DNA from: Candidatus Sumerlaeota bacterium
GTDB lineage: Bacteria; Sumerlaeota; Sumerlaeia; JADFCT01
Direction of reading: 5' to 3'
DNA: 5,897 bases
Assembly (NCBI GenBank): GCA_026398575.1
Contig: JAPLSP010000292.1
Coordinates: forward strand, 1-5,897
Part shown: piece after piece, positions 1 to 5,158 of the stretch
Numbering within the stretch: position 1 is the stretch's first letter
Layout: each line of letters starts with the position of its first letter
Made by a program: the position numbers and the translations under genes
Notes under the pieces: generated by a model
Told to the model about the DNA's origin: nothing
Database searches by the model: none
What the model saw: the letters and a program-made list of their open reading frames with translations, nothing else

Positions 1-2192
1 CTATGATTAATCAGTGCGGCCATGCCAAGTGGGGCTTCCGTTGTGATAACCACGTCTCCCTTCTTCGGGAAGCCTCTTGTCATCCAAGCATCATAGGTCT
101 TTTCGCGCACAAACTCGGCTGGTTCAGTAGAGATGAAACCAAACCGTACGTTCTTCGCTGTGATAAGAGGAATGCCGCTGGCTGATTTTTCGGGCGTCTT
201 GCCGCGATAGTCTATGAATTGGCAAATCTCGTCGAGTGGTTTTGTTGGCCAATCGGGATTGATGTCGAGGCGGGGGCGGTAGGCGGCGAGGATTTGGCGG
301 GCGCCGTCGATTATCTTTTGGTAGCCCTCGATCTCCTCCACGATCCGCCGCTGTTCCTCCAGAGGCGGCAGGGGAATTTCAATATCGAAAAGCTGGCTTT
401 CTGTGATAGCCGGATAGGATGCGCCATTTGTCTGTGTGTTGGCTTTATCCACAAATCGTTGATCCGAGACCACGGCAAAAAGATATTCTGGAAGCGAATG
501 CGATTGGTCTGCACGGATAACGCCGAAGCCCGTTGAAGCAATCTCACCTTCGAGATTGGCGGAAACGACCGCAATATTTCTTAGGTAGGGGCGAACTGTG
601 CTGAAAAGTACATCACCTGTTTTGACCAGCTTGCGAGCGCGGCTTGGCGCATCATTAACATCAAGTATCTTTGGCTCCCTGATGCGAAGCGCATCGTTAT
701 CAATGGAGTCAATATCAATATAGCGGATAACGCTCCGCCCCAGAGCTTTGGGGCTTACTTGTAGGCATTTCTCGCAAACATCCCCAAGACGAACTGTTAC
801 CACATCGGCTATTGCAGATGTCCCATCAGCGTAGCGTTCTGCGTTCAATGAAACGCCCTTCGCCATGAGTAGGTCGGCTTTTTCTGCAAGGCGGAACGAG
901 ATCGTTGAGGCAAATTTGCCAAGGGAACTGCTTAGCCACGCCTTCACTACTCGCTGCGCCTCGGGTAGATCGTTCGCCTCTATCTGGCGGCGTTGGTCGC
1001 CGAGATCAAAGCCGTCGGCGGTGACTTTGAGGAAGAGAATCTTGTCTGTCTTCCGTGCAAGGGCCTTGTCGAGAAAAAGAATGCTGGTCTTGACGCCGGA
1101 GTAGGGCTTGAAGACGCCGGCGGGGAGCGACACCACGGCGACAAGCGAATCCTCGACGAGGAACTTGCGCAGTTGCACGTAGGCGTTCTGCGTGGTGGCG
1201 ACGATGCCGTTGGGGACGATCACGCCGCCGCGCCCCTCGGAGGTCAGGTGTTCGGCGATGTAGTCGGTGAAGAGCACTTCAGCCTTTTTCGCGGCGACTC
1301 GGAACTTCGCATGAGGCGTGACGCCGCCTTTTGGGGTCATGAAGGGCGGATTGGCGAGGATCAGGTCTGCCTTTTCGTTCCAGCGCGCGTCGTTGCTCAG
1401 AGTGTCGTAGATATGGATCGCTGGGTCGGGGAAGCCGTGCAGAAATAAATTGACCTTGCTGAGTTTGACCATGAGGTCGGTGATGTCGTAGCCGGTGAGG
1501 TTCTTATATACCCGCTGCCGCTGGTCGTGGCTGAGTTTGTCGCCAGGCGATGAGGCGCCTTTCGAGGTATGCGCTGCGAGGATGTGTTTGAAAGACGAGA
1601 CGAGGAATCCGCCGGTGCCGCAGGCGGGGTCGAGGATGCGGTCGGTGGGCTTGGGGTCGAGGCAGGCGACCATGAAATCAATGATATGGCGCGGCGTGCG
1701 GAACTGCCCGTTTTCGCCCTGCGTGCCCATGCACTGCAGGAGATACTCGAAGGCGTTGCCCAGTTCCTCGCTGTGAGAATATTCAAATCCATTGATCTCG
1801 TTCAGAAAGAGCGTCAGGATGCGGCCGTCGCGGAACTTGAGAAAGGAATTGCGGAAGACGTCGCGGAAGAGGCCGGGCAGGTGGGCGGCGGGGTCCTTGG
1901 CGGCGTCTTTGCGGCTGCCTCCCAGCGCCTCCAAACCGGCGGCGAAGAGATTCATGCGCTCGTCGGCCGAGACGGTCTGCGGCATGAGCGCGCGCCAGCG
2001 ATAGCGCGCCAGGCCATTGACAAAGAATGAGCGCCGCCCTCCCAGCGCGACCGATCCCTCGTCGAGATCGTCCATGAATTTATAGATCAGCGTCAGCGTG
2101 ATCAGTTCGACTTGGTCCGTCGGGAGCGGGAGTTTGCCAACGAGTACATCGCGGCAGGAGTCAATTCGGCGTTTGGTATCGGCAGTTAGCAT
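1..2192 (-). CDS. Type I-like restriction-modification methylase-specificity fusion (HsdM-HsdS), 3' end outside window
   Basis: The gene starts at ATG 2192-2190 and stays open for 730 codons to the left edge with no stop, so only its C-terminus is missing. Residues 1-130 look like the HsdM N-terminal helical domain (MLTADTKRRID..., YKFMDDLDEG). The N6-adenine methylase domain spans about 145-435, with the SAM-binding motif DPACGTGGF at 188-196 and the catalytic NPPF at 281-284. From about 464 the chain becomes HsdS: a first target-recognition domain (VVTVRLGDVC...), the conserved central helix LPPLEEQRRIVEEIEG at 608-623, and the start of a second domain (WPTKPLDEICQFIDYRGKTP, from 648). A full HsdS half of about 400 residues would extend past the edge. 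The family modifies adenine in a bipartite DNA target, each recognition domain reading one half-site. There is no nuclease domain at the N-terminus and no HsdR in the window. No clear Shine-Dalgarno precedes the start, but the N-terminus agrees with what I recall of the family. Methylase and fusion are near certain; subtype is open. Confidence 0.95.
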   Translation of the reverse strand, partial: MLTADTKRRIDSCRDVLVGKLPLPTDQVELITLTLIYKFMDDLDEGSVALGGRRSFFVNGLARYRWRALMPQTVSADERMNLFAAGLEALGGSRKDAAKDPAAHLPGLFRDVFRNSFLKFRDGRILTLFLNEINGFEYSHSEELGNAFEYLLQCMGTQGENGQFRTPRHIIDFMVACLDPKPTDRILDPACGTGGFLVSSFKHILAAHTSKGASSPGDKLSHDQRQRVYKNLTGYDITDLMVKLSKVNLFLHGFPDPAIHIYDTLSNDARWNEKADLILANPPFMTPKGGVTPHAKFRVAAKKAEVLFTDYIAEHLTSEGRGGVIVPNGIVATTQNAYVQLRKFLVEDSLVAVVSLPAGVFKPYSGVKTSILFLDKALARKTDKILFLKVTADGFDLGDQRRQIEANDLPEAQRVVKAWLSSSLGKFASTISFRLAEKADLLMAKGVSLNAERYADGTSAIADVVTVRLGDVCEKCLQVSPKALGRSVIRYIDIDSIDNDALRIREPKILDVNDAPSRARKLVKTGDVLFSTVRPYLRNIAVVSANLEGEIASTGFGVIRADQSHSLPEYLFAVVSDQRFVDKANTQTNGASYPAITESQLFDIEIPLPPLEEQRRIVEEIEGYQKIIDGARQILAAYRPRLDINPDWPTKPLDEICQFIDYRGKTPEKSASGIPLITAKNVRFGFISTEPAEFVREKTYDAWMTRGFPKKGDVVITTEAPLGMAALINH

Positions 2193-2249
2193 TCAGTGTG
2201 AGATTCAATCATGGAGTGAGGTTGGGAGACGCCATATTTTTAAGGCCTG

Positions 2250-2278
2250 ATTCAAACGGTTTATGCCGTTAATGTCAA
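2250..2278 (-). promoter_or_regulatory. Candidate sigma70-type promoter for the HsdM-HsdS gene
   Basis: On the minus strand TTGACA (2278-2273) matches the -35 consensus fully. It is followed after exactly 17 nt by TTGAAT (2255-2250), a 4-of-6 match to TATAAT. Transcription would start near 2243, giving a leader of about 50 nt before the ATG at 2192. The position is right for the only gene on this strand. Box assignment is by eye only. Confidence 0.55.
2255..2270. promoter_or_regulatory. Dyad between the -35 and -10 boxes (possible operator)
   Basis: AACGG-TTTATG-CCGTT is a perfect 5-bp inverted repeat with a 6-nt spacer. It falls almost exactly between the two boxes of the candidate HsdM-HsdS promoter. 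A protein bound here would block RNA polymerase, so a repressor operator is the natural reading. No regulator gene is visible in the window, and a 5-bp dyad can arise by chance. Confidence 0.35.
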
Positions 2279-2305
2279 CGCATAAATATTGGAGCAAAGC
2301 GCAAA

Positions 2306-2325
2306 GGGTGCGATCCAGAATTCCG
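2306..2325 (-). repeat. Left terminal inverted repeat
   Basis: Read on the minus strand the sequence is cggaattctggatcgcaccc. It matches the plus-strand sequence at 2735-2754 at 18 of 20 positions, both differences being C/T. Its core CCAGAATTCCG is itself an imperfect palindrome around GAATTC. It lies 7 nt outside the outermost minus-orientation hairpin unit. Confidence 0.7.
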
Positions 2326-2332
2326 ATGACTT

Positions 2333-2369
2333 CCGCCACACCGGGCCTTGTGCCGGTGGAGCGATGATT
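2333..2369 (-). repeat. Hairpin repeat copy R1 (minus orientation)
   Basis: In minus orientation it begins aatcatcgctcc and forms the stem CACCGG/CCGGTG (plus-strand 2339-2344 and 2353-2358) around the loop CACAAGGC. The stem is 6 bp, because a base missing after the right arm (ggtgtggc against ggtggtggc elsewhere) removes the outer pair. It is the leftmost copy; beyond it the sequence leaves the consensus and meets the left terminal inverted repeat. Confidence 0.8.
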
Positions 2370-2397
2370 TTGCTCCAGCAGTGATCGCTTTTTTCTC

Positions 2398-2436
2398 GCC
2401 GCCACCACTGGGCCTTGTGCCAGTGGAGCGATGATT
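2398..2436 (-). repeat. Hairpin repeat copy R2 (minus orientation, compensated stem)
   Basis: In minus orientation the stem is CCACTGG/CCAGTGG (plus-strand 2405-2411 and 2420-2426) around the same CACAAGGC loop. Compared with CCACCGG/CCGGTGG in other copies, both arms have changed so that pairing is kept over all 7 bp. It lies 67 bp from R1, and the two share gcaaaatcatcgctcc-type sequence at their junction, so they are a diverged tandem pair. Confidence 0.8.
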
Positions 2437-2464
2437 GTCGGCCAAAATCGGGTGCTGCAAAAAA

Positions 2465-2533
2465 AATCAACGCACCACCGGCACAAGGCCCGGCGGTGGC
2501 GGAGGACGAAATGGGCATATCTTTCTAGCTCAG
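2465..2533 (+). repeat. Hairpin repeat unit F1 (69 bp, plus orientation)
   Basis: This is the first of the four plus-orientation units and the most diverged, about 60 of 69 positions identical to F2. It begins aatcaacgcacc instead of aatcatcgctcc. The stem CACCACCGG/CCGGCGGTG surrounds the invariant loop with one internal A-C mismatch. It follows an eight-A run (2459-2466) and faces R2 head to head across about 28 nt. Confidence 0.85.
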
Positions 2534-2602
2534 AATCATCGCTCCACCGGCACAAGGCCCGGTGGTGGCGGAGGATGAAATGAGCATACTTTTCTAGCGC
2601 AA
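2534..2602 (+). repeat. Hairpin repeat unit F2 (69 bp, plus orientation)
   Basis: A full unit with a perfect 7-bp stem CCACCGG/CCGGTGG around CACAAGGC, then tggcggaggatgaaat and a spacer ending in tttctagcgcaa. It is identical to F3 at about 63 of 69 positions, and the unit length is exactly the same. Confidence 0.9.
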
Positions 2603-2671
2603 AATCATCGCTCCACCGGCACAAGGCTCGGTGGTGGCGGAGGATGAAATAGGCATATCTTTCTAGCGCAG
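2603..2671 (+). repeat. Hairpin repeat unit F3 (69 bp, plus orientation)
   Basis: A full unit starting aatcatcgctcc. The loop-closing base of the right arm is T (TCGGTGG), leaving a G-T wobble at the top of the stem. The inter-hairpin spacer is conserved with F1 and F2, so the whole 69 bp was duplicated and not just the hairpin. Confidence 0.9.
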
Positions 2672-2707
2672 AATCATCGCTCCACCGGCACAAGGCCCGG
2701 TGATGGC
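2672..2707 (+). repeat. Hairpin repeat unit F4 (truncated, plus orientation)
   Basis: The hairpin half of the unit is intact (CACCGG/CCGGTG, loop CACAAGGC), with the outermost right-arm base changed to A. After tgatggc the sequence departs from the consensus, so the spacer half is missing or replaced. This marks the right end of the tandem array, 27 nt before the right terminal inverted repeat. Confidence 0.85.
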
Positions 2708-2734
2708 ATGCTGGCTTTCGGTAGGAAATACGAC

Positions 2735-2754
2735 CGGAATTCTGGATTGTACCC
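2735..2754 (+). repeat. Right terminal inverted repeat
   Basis: The sequence cggaattctggattgtaccc is the inverted counterpart of 2306-2325, matching at 18 of 20 positions. Both ends are followed outward within a few bases by GCGC, though the exact offset differs by one. The preceding bases make CCGGAATTCTGG, an imperfect palindrome around GAATTC. Confidence 0.7.
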
Positions 2755-2798
2755 GAGCGCAATGGAATTTTGCTTGCTCTGGGGGAGGTTTCCTCAGT

Positions 2799-2828
2799 AT
2801 GAGAACGCGCAATCCCATGGCGAAGTGA
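2799..2828 (+). CDS. Possible 9-codon leader ORF upstream of the binding-protein gene
   Basis: ATG at 2799 opens a short frame, MRTRNPMAK, ending at TGA 2826-2828. It has a strong Shine-Dalgarno (GGAGG at 2784-2788, 10 nt upstream), better than that of the binding-protein gene. Its stop overlaps the GAGG (2827-2830) that serves the binding-protein start at 2839, an arrangement that would allow translational coupling. The peptide has no recognisable attenuator-like run of codons. It may be chance. Confidence 0.25.
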   Translation: MRTRNPMAK

Positions 2829-2838
2829 GGCGCGGAGC

Positions 2839-4206
2839 ATGGCGGGAGAATGGGCGGACAGGCGGTTTTCGGTTTTTGCGGTTCTGATATTGATCGCGGC
2901 GGCGGGCGCGATGGTGGCGATCAGGCCGGCGCGCGAGTATTTGGGGAGCCGCTTTTTGAACCTCTCGCAGGAAGCGGGGAATGAAATTGTCTGGTGGCAT
3001 CCTTTCGGCGGCACGACGAAGGAAGGCATCGAGAAGATTGCGCGCGCCTTCGAGCAGGAGCATCCGGGCCTCAAGGTGCGACTGGTTTTCACCTCGAACA
3101 ATCTTGCCAACAATCAAAAATTTTTTACGGCGGTGGCGGCTGGGAAAACGCCGACAGTGGCGTTCGTGGATGGGCCGCAGGTGGCGGAATGGGCCGAGCA
3201 GGGCGCGCTCGAACCGCTGGATGATTATATCAAGGAATCAGGCATCAATCCGGCGGACTTCTTTCCGCCTTGCTGGAAGCAGAACGTCTATAAGGGGCAC
3301 GTCTGGGCGATGACGCATCACGTGGATCCGAATTTCGCCTTCGCTTGGAACAAGGAAGTGTTTCGCGCGAGCGGCCTCGATCCGGAGCATGCGCCCGAGA
3401 CGATCGAAGAGATGGACGCGATGGTGGACAAGACCACGCGGCGCGACGCGAACGGGCGGCTGGCGACCATCGGCCTGATTCCCTGGGCGCAATTCGGCAA
3501 CGCCAACTCGATGTTCACGTGGGGCTGGGTTTTCGGCGGGAGTTTTTACGACGAGGCGAACAACCGCGTCACCGCGAATGATCCCAAGATCGTCAAGGCG
3601 CTCGAATGGATGTGCAGCTATGGGGAAAAATACGACGTGACGAAAGTATCGAGCCTGCAGCAGGGCTTCGGGACGATGGACCGTTTCCCGCTTTATACGG
3701 GCGAGATGGCGATGACGTGTTTCCTGATGAGCCAGGTCGAGGACGCCGCGCGCTATGCGCCCAAATTGGATTACGGCCTCAGCTATATCCCCTACCCCAA
3801 GGACGGCGGGCAGCCGAAGTTTTCGTGGATCGGCGGCTGGTGCGTGGCGCTGCCGCGCGGCTGCCGCAATCCGAAGCTGGGATGGGAGCTGATCCGCTGG
3901 CTGGGCGCCACTCCTCAAGGAACGCTGACGGTGGCGAAAAACATCCAGAGTTTTCCGGCCTATCTGAAGTCGCCGTATTTCGAGTCGGTCAAGAATCATC
4001 CGCGCTATAAAATCTTTTTCGATATCCTGAAGAACTCGCACACGCAGCGCCCGGTCATGCCAGCGCAGGCCTATTACATGGGCGCGCTGGACCAGGCGGT
4101 GGGCTTTGCGCTTTATGGGCAAAAAACGCCAAAGCAGGCGCTCGACGACGCGACGCGCGTGACGCAGGAGGAATTGGATTTTATTCTGGCAGGAGATAAG
4201 CCATGA
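2839..4206 (+). CDS. ABC transporter solute-binding protein, carbohydrate-type (family 1)
   Basis: This 455-residue protein is the ligand-binding component of a CUT1-type (MalE/UgpB-like) importer and acts outside the inner membrane. Residues 10-28 are strongly hydrophobic after charged residues, a Sec signal or signal anchor. No lipobox cysteine follows, so it is probably periplasmic or membrane-anchored, not a lipoprotein. The mature part opens with the family's beta strand (EIVWWHPFGG, 49-58) and a helix of the KIARAFEQEHPGLKV type (66-80). Other family-like segments are TPTVAFVDGPQVAEWAEQGA (104-123), FAWNKEVFRASGLDP (168-182), FPLYTGEMAM (283-292) and WIGGWCVALP (330-339). Length is typical. 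The start is set by GAGG at 2827-2830, 8 nt upstream, and by lack of another in-frame ATG before the upstream stop. Its stop overlaps the next start as ATGA. The ligand cannot be told; sugar, glycerol-phosphate or oligosaccharide are typical. Confidence 0.93.
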   Translation: MAGEWADRRFSVFAVLILIAAAGAMVAIRPAREYLGSRFLNLSQEAGNEIVWWHPFGGTTKEGIEKIARAFEQEHPGLKVRLVFTSNNLANNQKFFTAVAAGKTPTVAFVDGPQVAEWAEQGALEPLDDYIKESGINPADFFPPCWKQNVYKGHVWAMTHHVDPNFAFAWNKEVFRASGLDPEHAPETIEEMDAMVDKTTRRDANGRLATIGLIPWAQFGNANSMFTWGWVFGGSFYDEANNRVTANDPKIVKALEWMCSYGEKYDVTKVSSLQQGFGTMDRFPLYTGEMAMTCFLMSQVEDAARYAPKLDYGLSYIPYPKDGGQPKFSWIGGWCVALPRGCRNPKLGWELIRWLGATPQGTLTVAKNIQSFPAYLKSPYFESVKNHPRYKIFFDILKNSHTQRPVMPAQAYYMGALDQAVGFALYGQKTPKQALDDATRVTQEELDFILAGDKP

Positions 4207-5114
4207 GCGCAACTGCGGTTCGAAAACTGAAAAGCCGCTCCGATATGCGCAACGGGCTGCTGTTTGCGGCGCCGGCGATCTTCGGCCTTGTCCTCTTCAT
4301 CGCTTATCCAGTTATCGCATCGCTCTACTATAGCTTCTGCAACTTCTCGGGCTTGAAGCCGCCTCACTGGATCGGCCTGGGCAACTACGTCAAGATGGCG
4401 CACGATCCGCTCGTGCTCACGTCGCTGGCGAACACAGCGGTCTATGCCGCCGCTTCGGTTCCGATTGGAATTGTTGTCGCCTTCGCGCTGGCGCTGCTGC
4501 TCAACCAGAAGGTACGCGGGCTGGCCGTCTTCCGCACGCTGTTTTATCTGCCGAGCATCGTGCCGGCGGTGGCGGGTTCGGTGCTGTGGCTTTGGGTGCT
4601 CAATCCGCAATATGGCCTGCTCAATGCTCTGCTGCGGTTGATCGGGTTGGCCGGACCGGGCTGGATGGCCGATCCGGCGTGGTCCAAGCCGGCGTTGATC
4701 CTGATGAGCGTCTGGGGCGTGGGCAATTCGGCGATCATCTTTCTGGCGGGATTGCAGGACGTGCCACAGGAGATGTATGAATCGGCGGAGATTGACGGCG
4801 CGACGACGTGGCGCAAGACGTGGCATATCACGCTTCCCTTCATGAGCCCTTACCTTTTCTTCGCGCTGGTCATGGGCTTCATCGGCGCGTCGCAATATTT
4901 CACGCAGGCCTACGTCATGACCGGCGGCATGGGCGGACCGGCCAACTCGACGCTCTTCTATGCGATGTATCTTTTCCAGAACGCCTTCCACTTCTTCAAG
5001 ATGGGCTACGCCTGCGCGCTGGCGTGGGCGCTGTTCCTCATTACGCTGGCTGCCACGATCGCCATCTTCACCACGTCGGCGCGATACGTTTATTATCACG
5101 GAGACTACAAATGA
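4203..5114 (+). CDS. ABC transporter permease, MalF/UgpA-like (carbohydrate-type)
   Basis: The 303-residue integral membrane protein forms one half of the importer's translocation pore. About six membrane segments can be seen, near residues 17-38, 73-100, 108-133, 163-183, 214-236 and 270-290. The cytoplasmic EAA loop that docks on the ATPase is at about 193-212 (ESAEIDGA...ITLP) with the conserved glycine at 199. LGNYVKM (59-65) and FYLPSIVPAVAGSVLW (114-129) are typical of the UgpA/MalF group. It lacks the long extra N-terminal region and large periplasmic loop of enteric MalF, as is usual in this shorter subgroup. Translation starts inside the stop of the binding-protein gene (ATGA) with AGGAG at 4191-4195, 7 nt upstream. 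Co-transcription with its neighbours is near certain; the substrate is not known. Confidence 0.95.
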   Translation: MSATAVRKLKSRSDMRNGLLFAAPAIFGLVLFIAYPVIASLYYSFCNFSGLKPPHWIGLGNYVKMAHDPLVLTSLANTAVYAAASVPIGIVVAFALALLLNQKVRGLAVFRTLFYLPSIVPAVAGSVLWLWVLNPQYGLLNALLRLIGLAGPGWMADPAWSKPALILMSVWGVGNSAIIFLAGLQDVPQEMYESAEIDGATTWRKTWHITLPFMSPYLFFALVMGFIGASQYFTQAYVMTGGMGGPANSTLFYAMYLFQNAFHFFKMGYACALAWALFLITLAATIAIFTTSARYVYYHGDYK

Positions 5115-5158
5115 TTAGAAGAATAGAATCGGACGCGAATTTCGGAGAACGCCCATGA
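5111..5158 (+). CDS. Possible 15-codon mini-ORF bridging the two permease genes
   Basis: ATG at 5111 overlaps the stop of the first permease (ATGA, 5111-5114). The frame encodes MIRRIESDANFGERP and stops at TGA 5156-5158, which overlaps the start of the second permease (ATGA, 5155-5158). GGAG at 5100-5103 lies 7 nt before its ATG. A ribosome leaving the first permease could reinitiate here and then again on the second permease. The peptide has no membrane segment or recognised motif, so if translated the act of translation may matter more than the product. The frame also continues a non-coding frame inside the permease gene, so coincidence is possible. Confidence 0.35.
   Translation: MIRRIESDANFGERP
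5143..5146 (+). promoter_or_regulatory. Ribosome binding site fixing the start of the second permease
   Basis: GGAG lies 8 nt before the ATG at 5155. The resulting N-terminus (short, basic, then a hydrophobic segment) is what the MalG/UgpE group shows, which supports this start. Confidence 0.7.

Larger units (their letters stand above)
2306..2754. mobile_element. Putative non-autonomous element: inverted-repeat-bounded hairpin array (REP/MITE-like)
   Basis: Two near-identical 20-bp sequences in opposite orientation, at 2306-2325 and 2735-2754, bracket a head-to-head cluster of six hairpin units. Repeated hairpins in both orientations are typical of REP clusters (BIMEs, REPINs). A short gene-free element with terminal inverted repeats is typical of MITEs. 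No transposase, RAYT gene or clear target-site duplication is visible, so mobility is inferred from layout alone. It could instead be a locally amplified regulatory or structural array. Confidence 0.4.
2193..2838. other. Gene-free divergent spacer carrying a structured repeat array
   Basis: This 646-bp stretch separates the start of the minus-strand HsdM-HsdS gene from the plus-strand ABC importer operon. From left to right it holds the HsdM-HsdS leader and promoter (to about 2278), a left terminal inverted repeat (2306-2325), six hairpin repeats (2333-2707), a right terminal inverted repeat (2735-2754), and about 85 bp of leader before the importer. A 302-codon frame crosses it on the minus strand, but it is explained by the repeat period and by antisense overlap with the binding-protein gene. 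I saw no tRNA, no convincing rho-independent terminator, and no convincing promoter for the plus-strand operon. Confidence 0.8.

Noticed and set aside
1569..2030. Plus-strand 153-codon open frame across the methylase
   Set aside because: The minus strand encodes the methylase motif DPACGTGGF here; the plus frame is its complement-strand shadow.
2186..2212. 8-codon minus-strand upstream frame (MIESHTEC) whose stop overlaps the HsdM-HsdS start
   Set aside because: It has no Shine-Dalgarno and is short enough to occur by chance. It is kept only as a note that the main start also lacks a clear ribosome site.
2333..2707. CRISPR array
   Set aside because: The inter-hairpin sequences are conserved between units and are not unique spacers, copy orientation switches within the array, and no cas genes are present.
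2705..2720. Sigma54-like TGGCATG...CTTTC upstream of the importer
   Set aside because: The -12 half lacks the required GC pair in the right register, so the resemblance is to the -24 half only.
2770..2800. TTGCTT ... CAGTAT as a sigma70 promoter for the importer
   Set aside because: The 19-nt spacing and poor -10 match make it no better than background. It would also place the transcript start after the leader ORF's start codon.
2205..3113. 302-codon minus-strand open frame with 23-residue repeats (HHRALCRWSDD...)
   Set aside because: The protein repeat is a by-product of the 69-bp DNA period (divisible by three). The frame runs antisense through the start of the well-supported binding-protein gene, and it reads opposite-orientation copies of the same element into unrelated peptides.
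3238..4212. 324-codon minus-strand open frame opposite the binding-protein gene
   Set aside because: It is antisense to a clear family member in GC-rich sequence, with an arginine- and histidine-rich composition and no recognisable domain.
4113..5099. 328-codon minus-strand open frame opposite the first permease
   Set aside because: Its translation is strongly biased to Arg, Glu and Gln and resembles no family. It is the shadow of a membrane-protein gene with clear family motifs.
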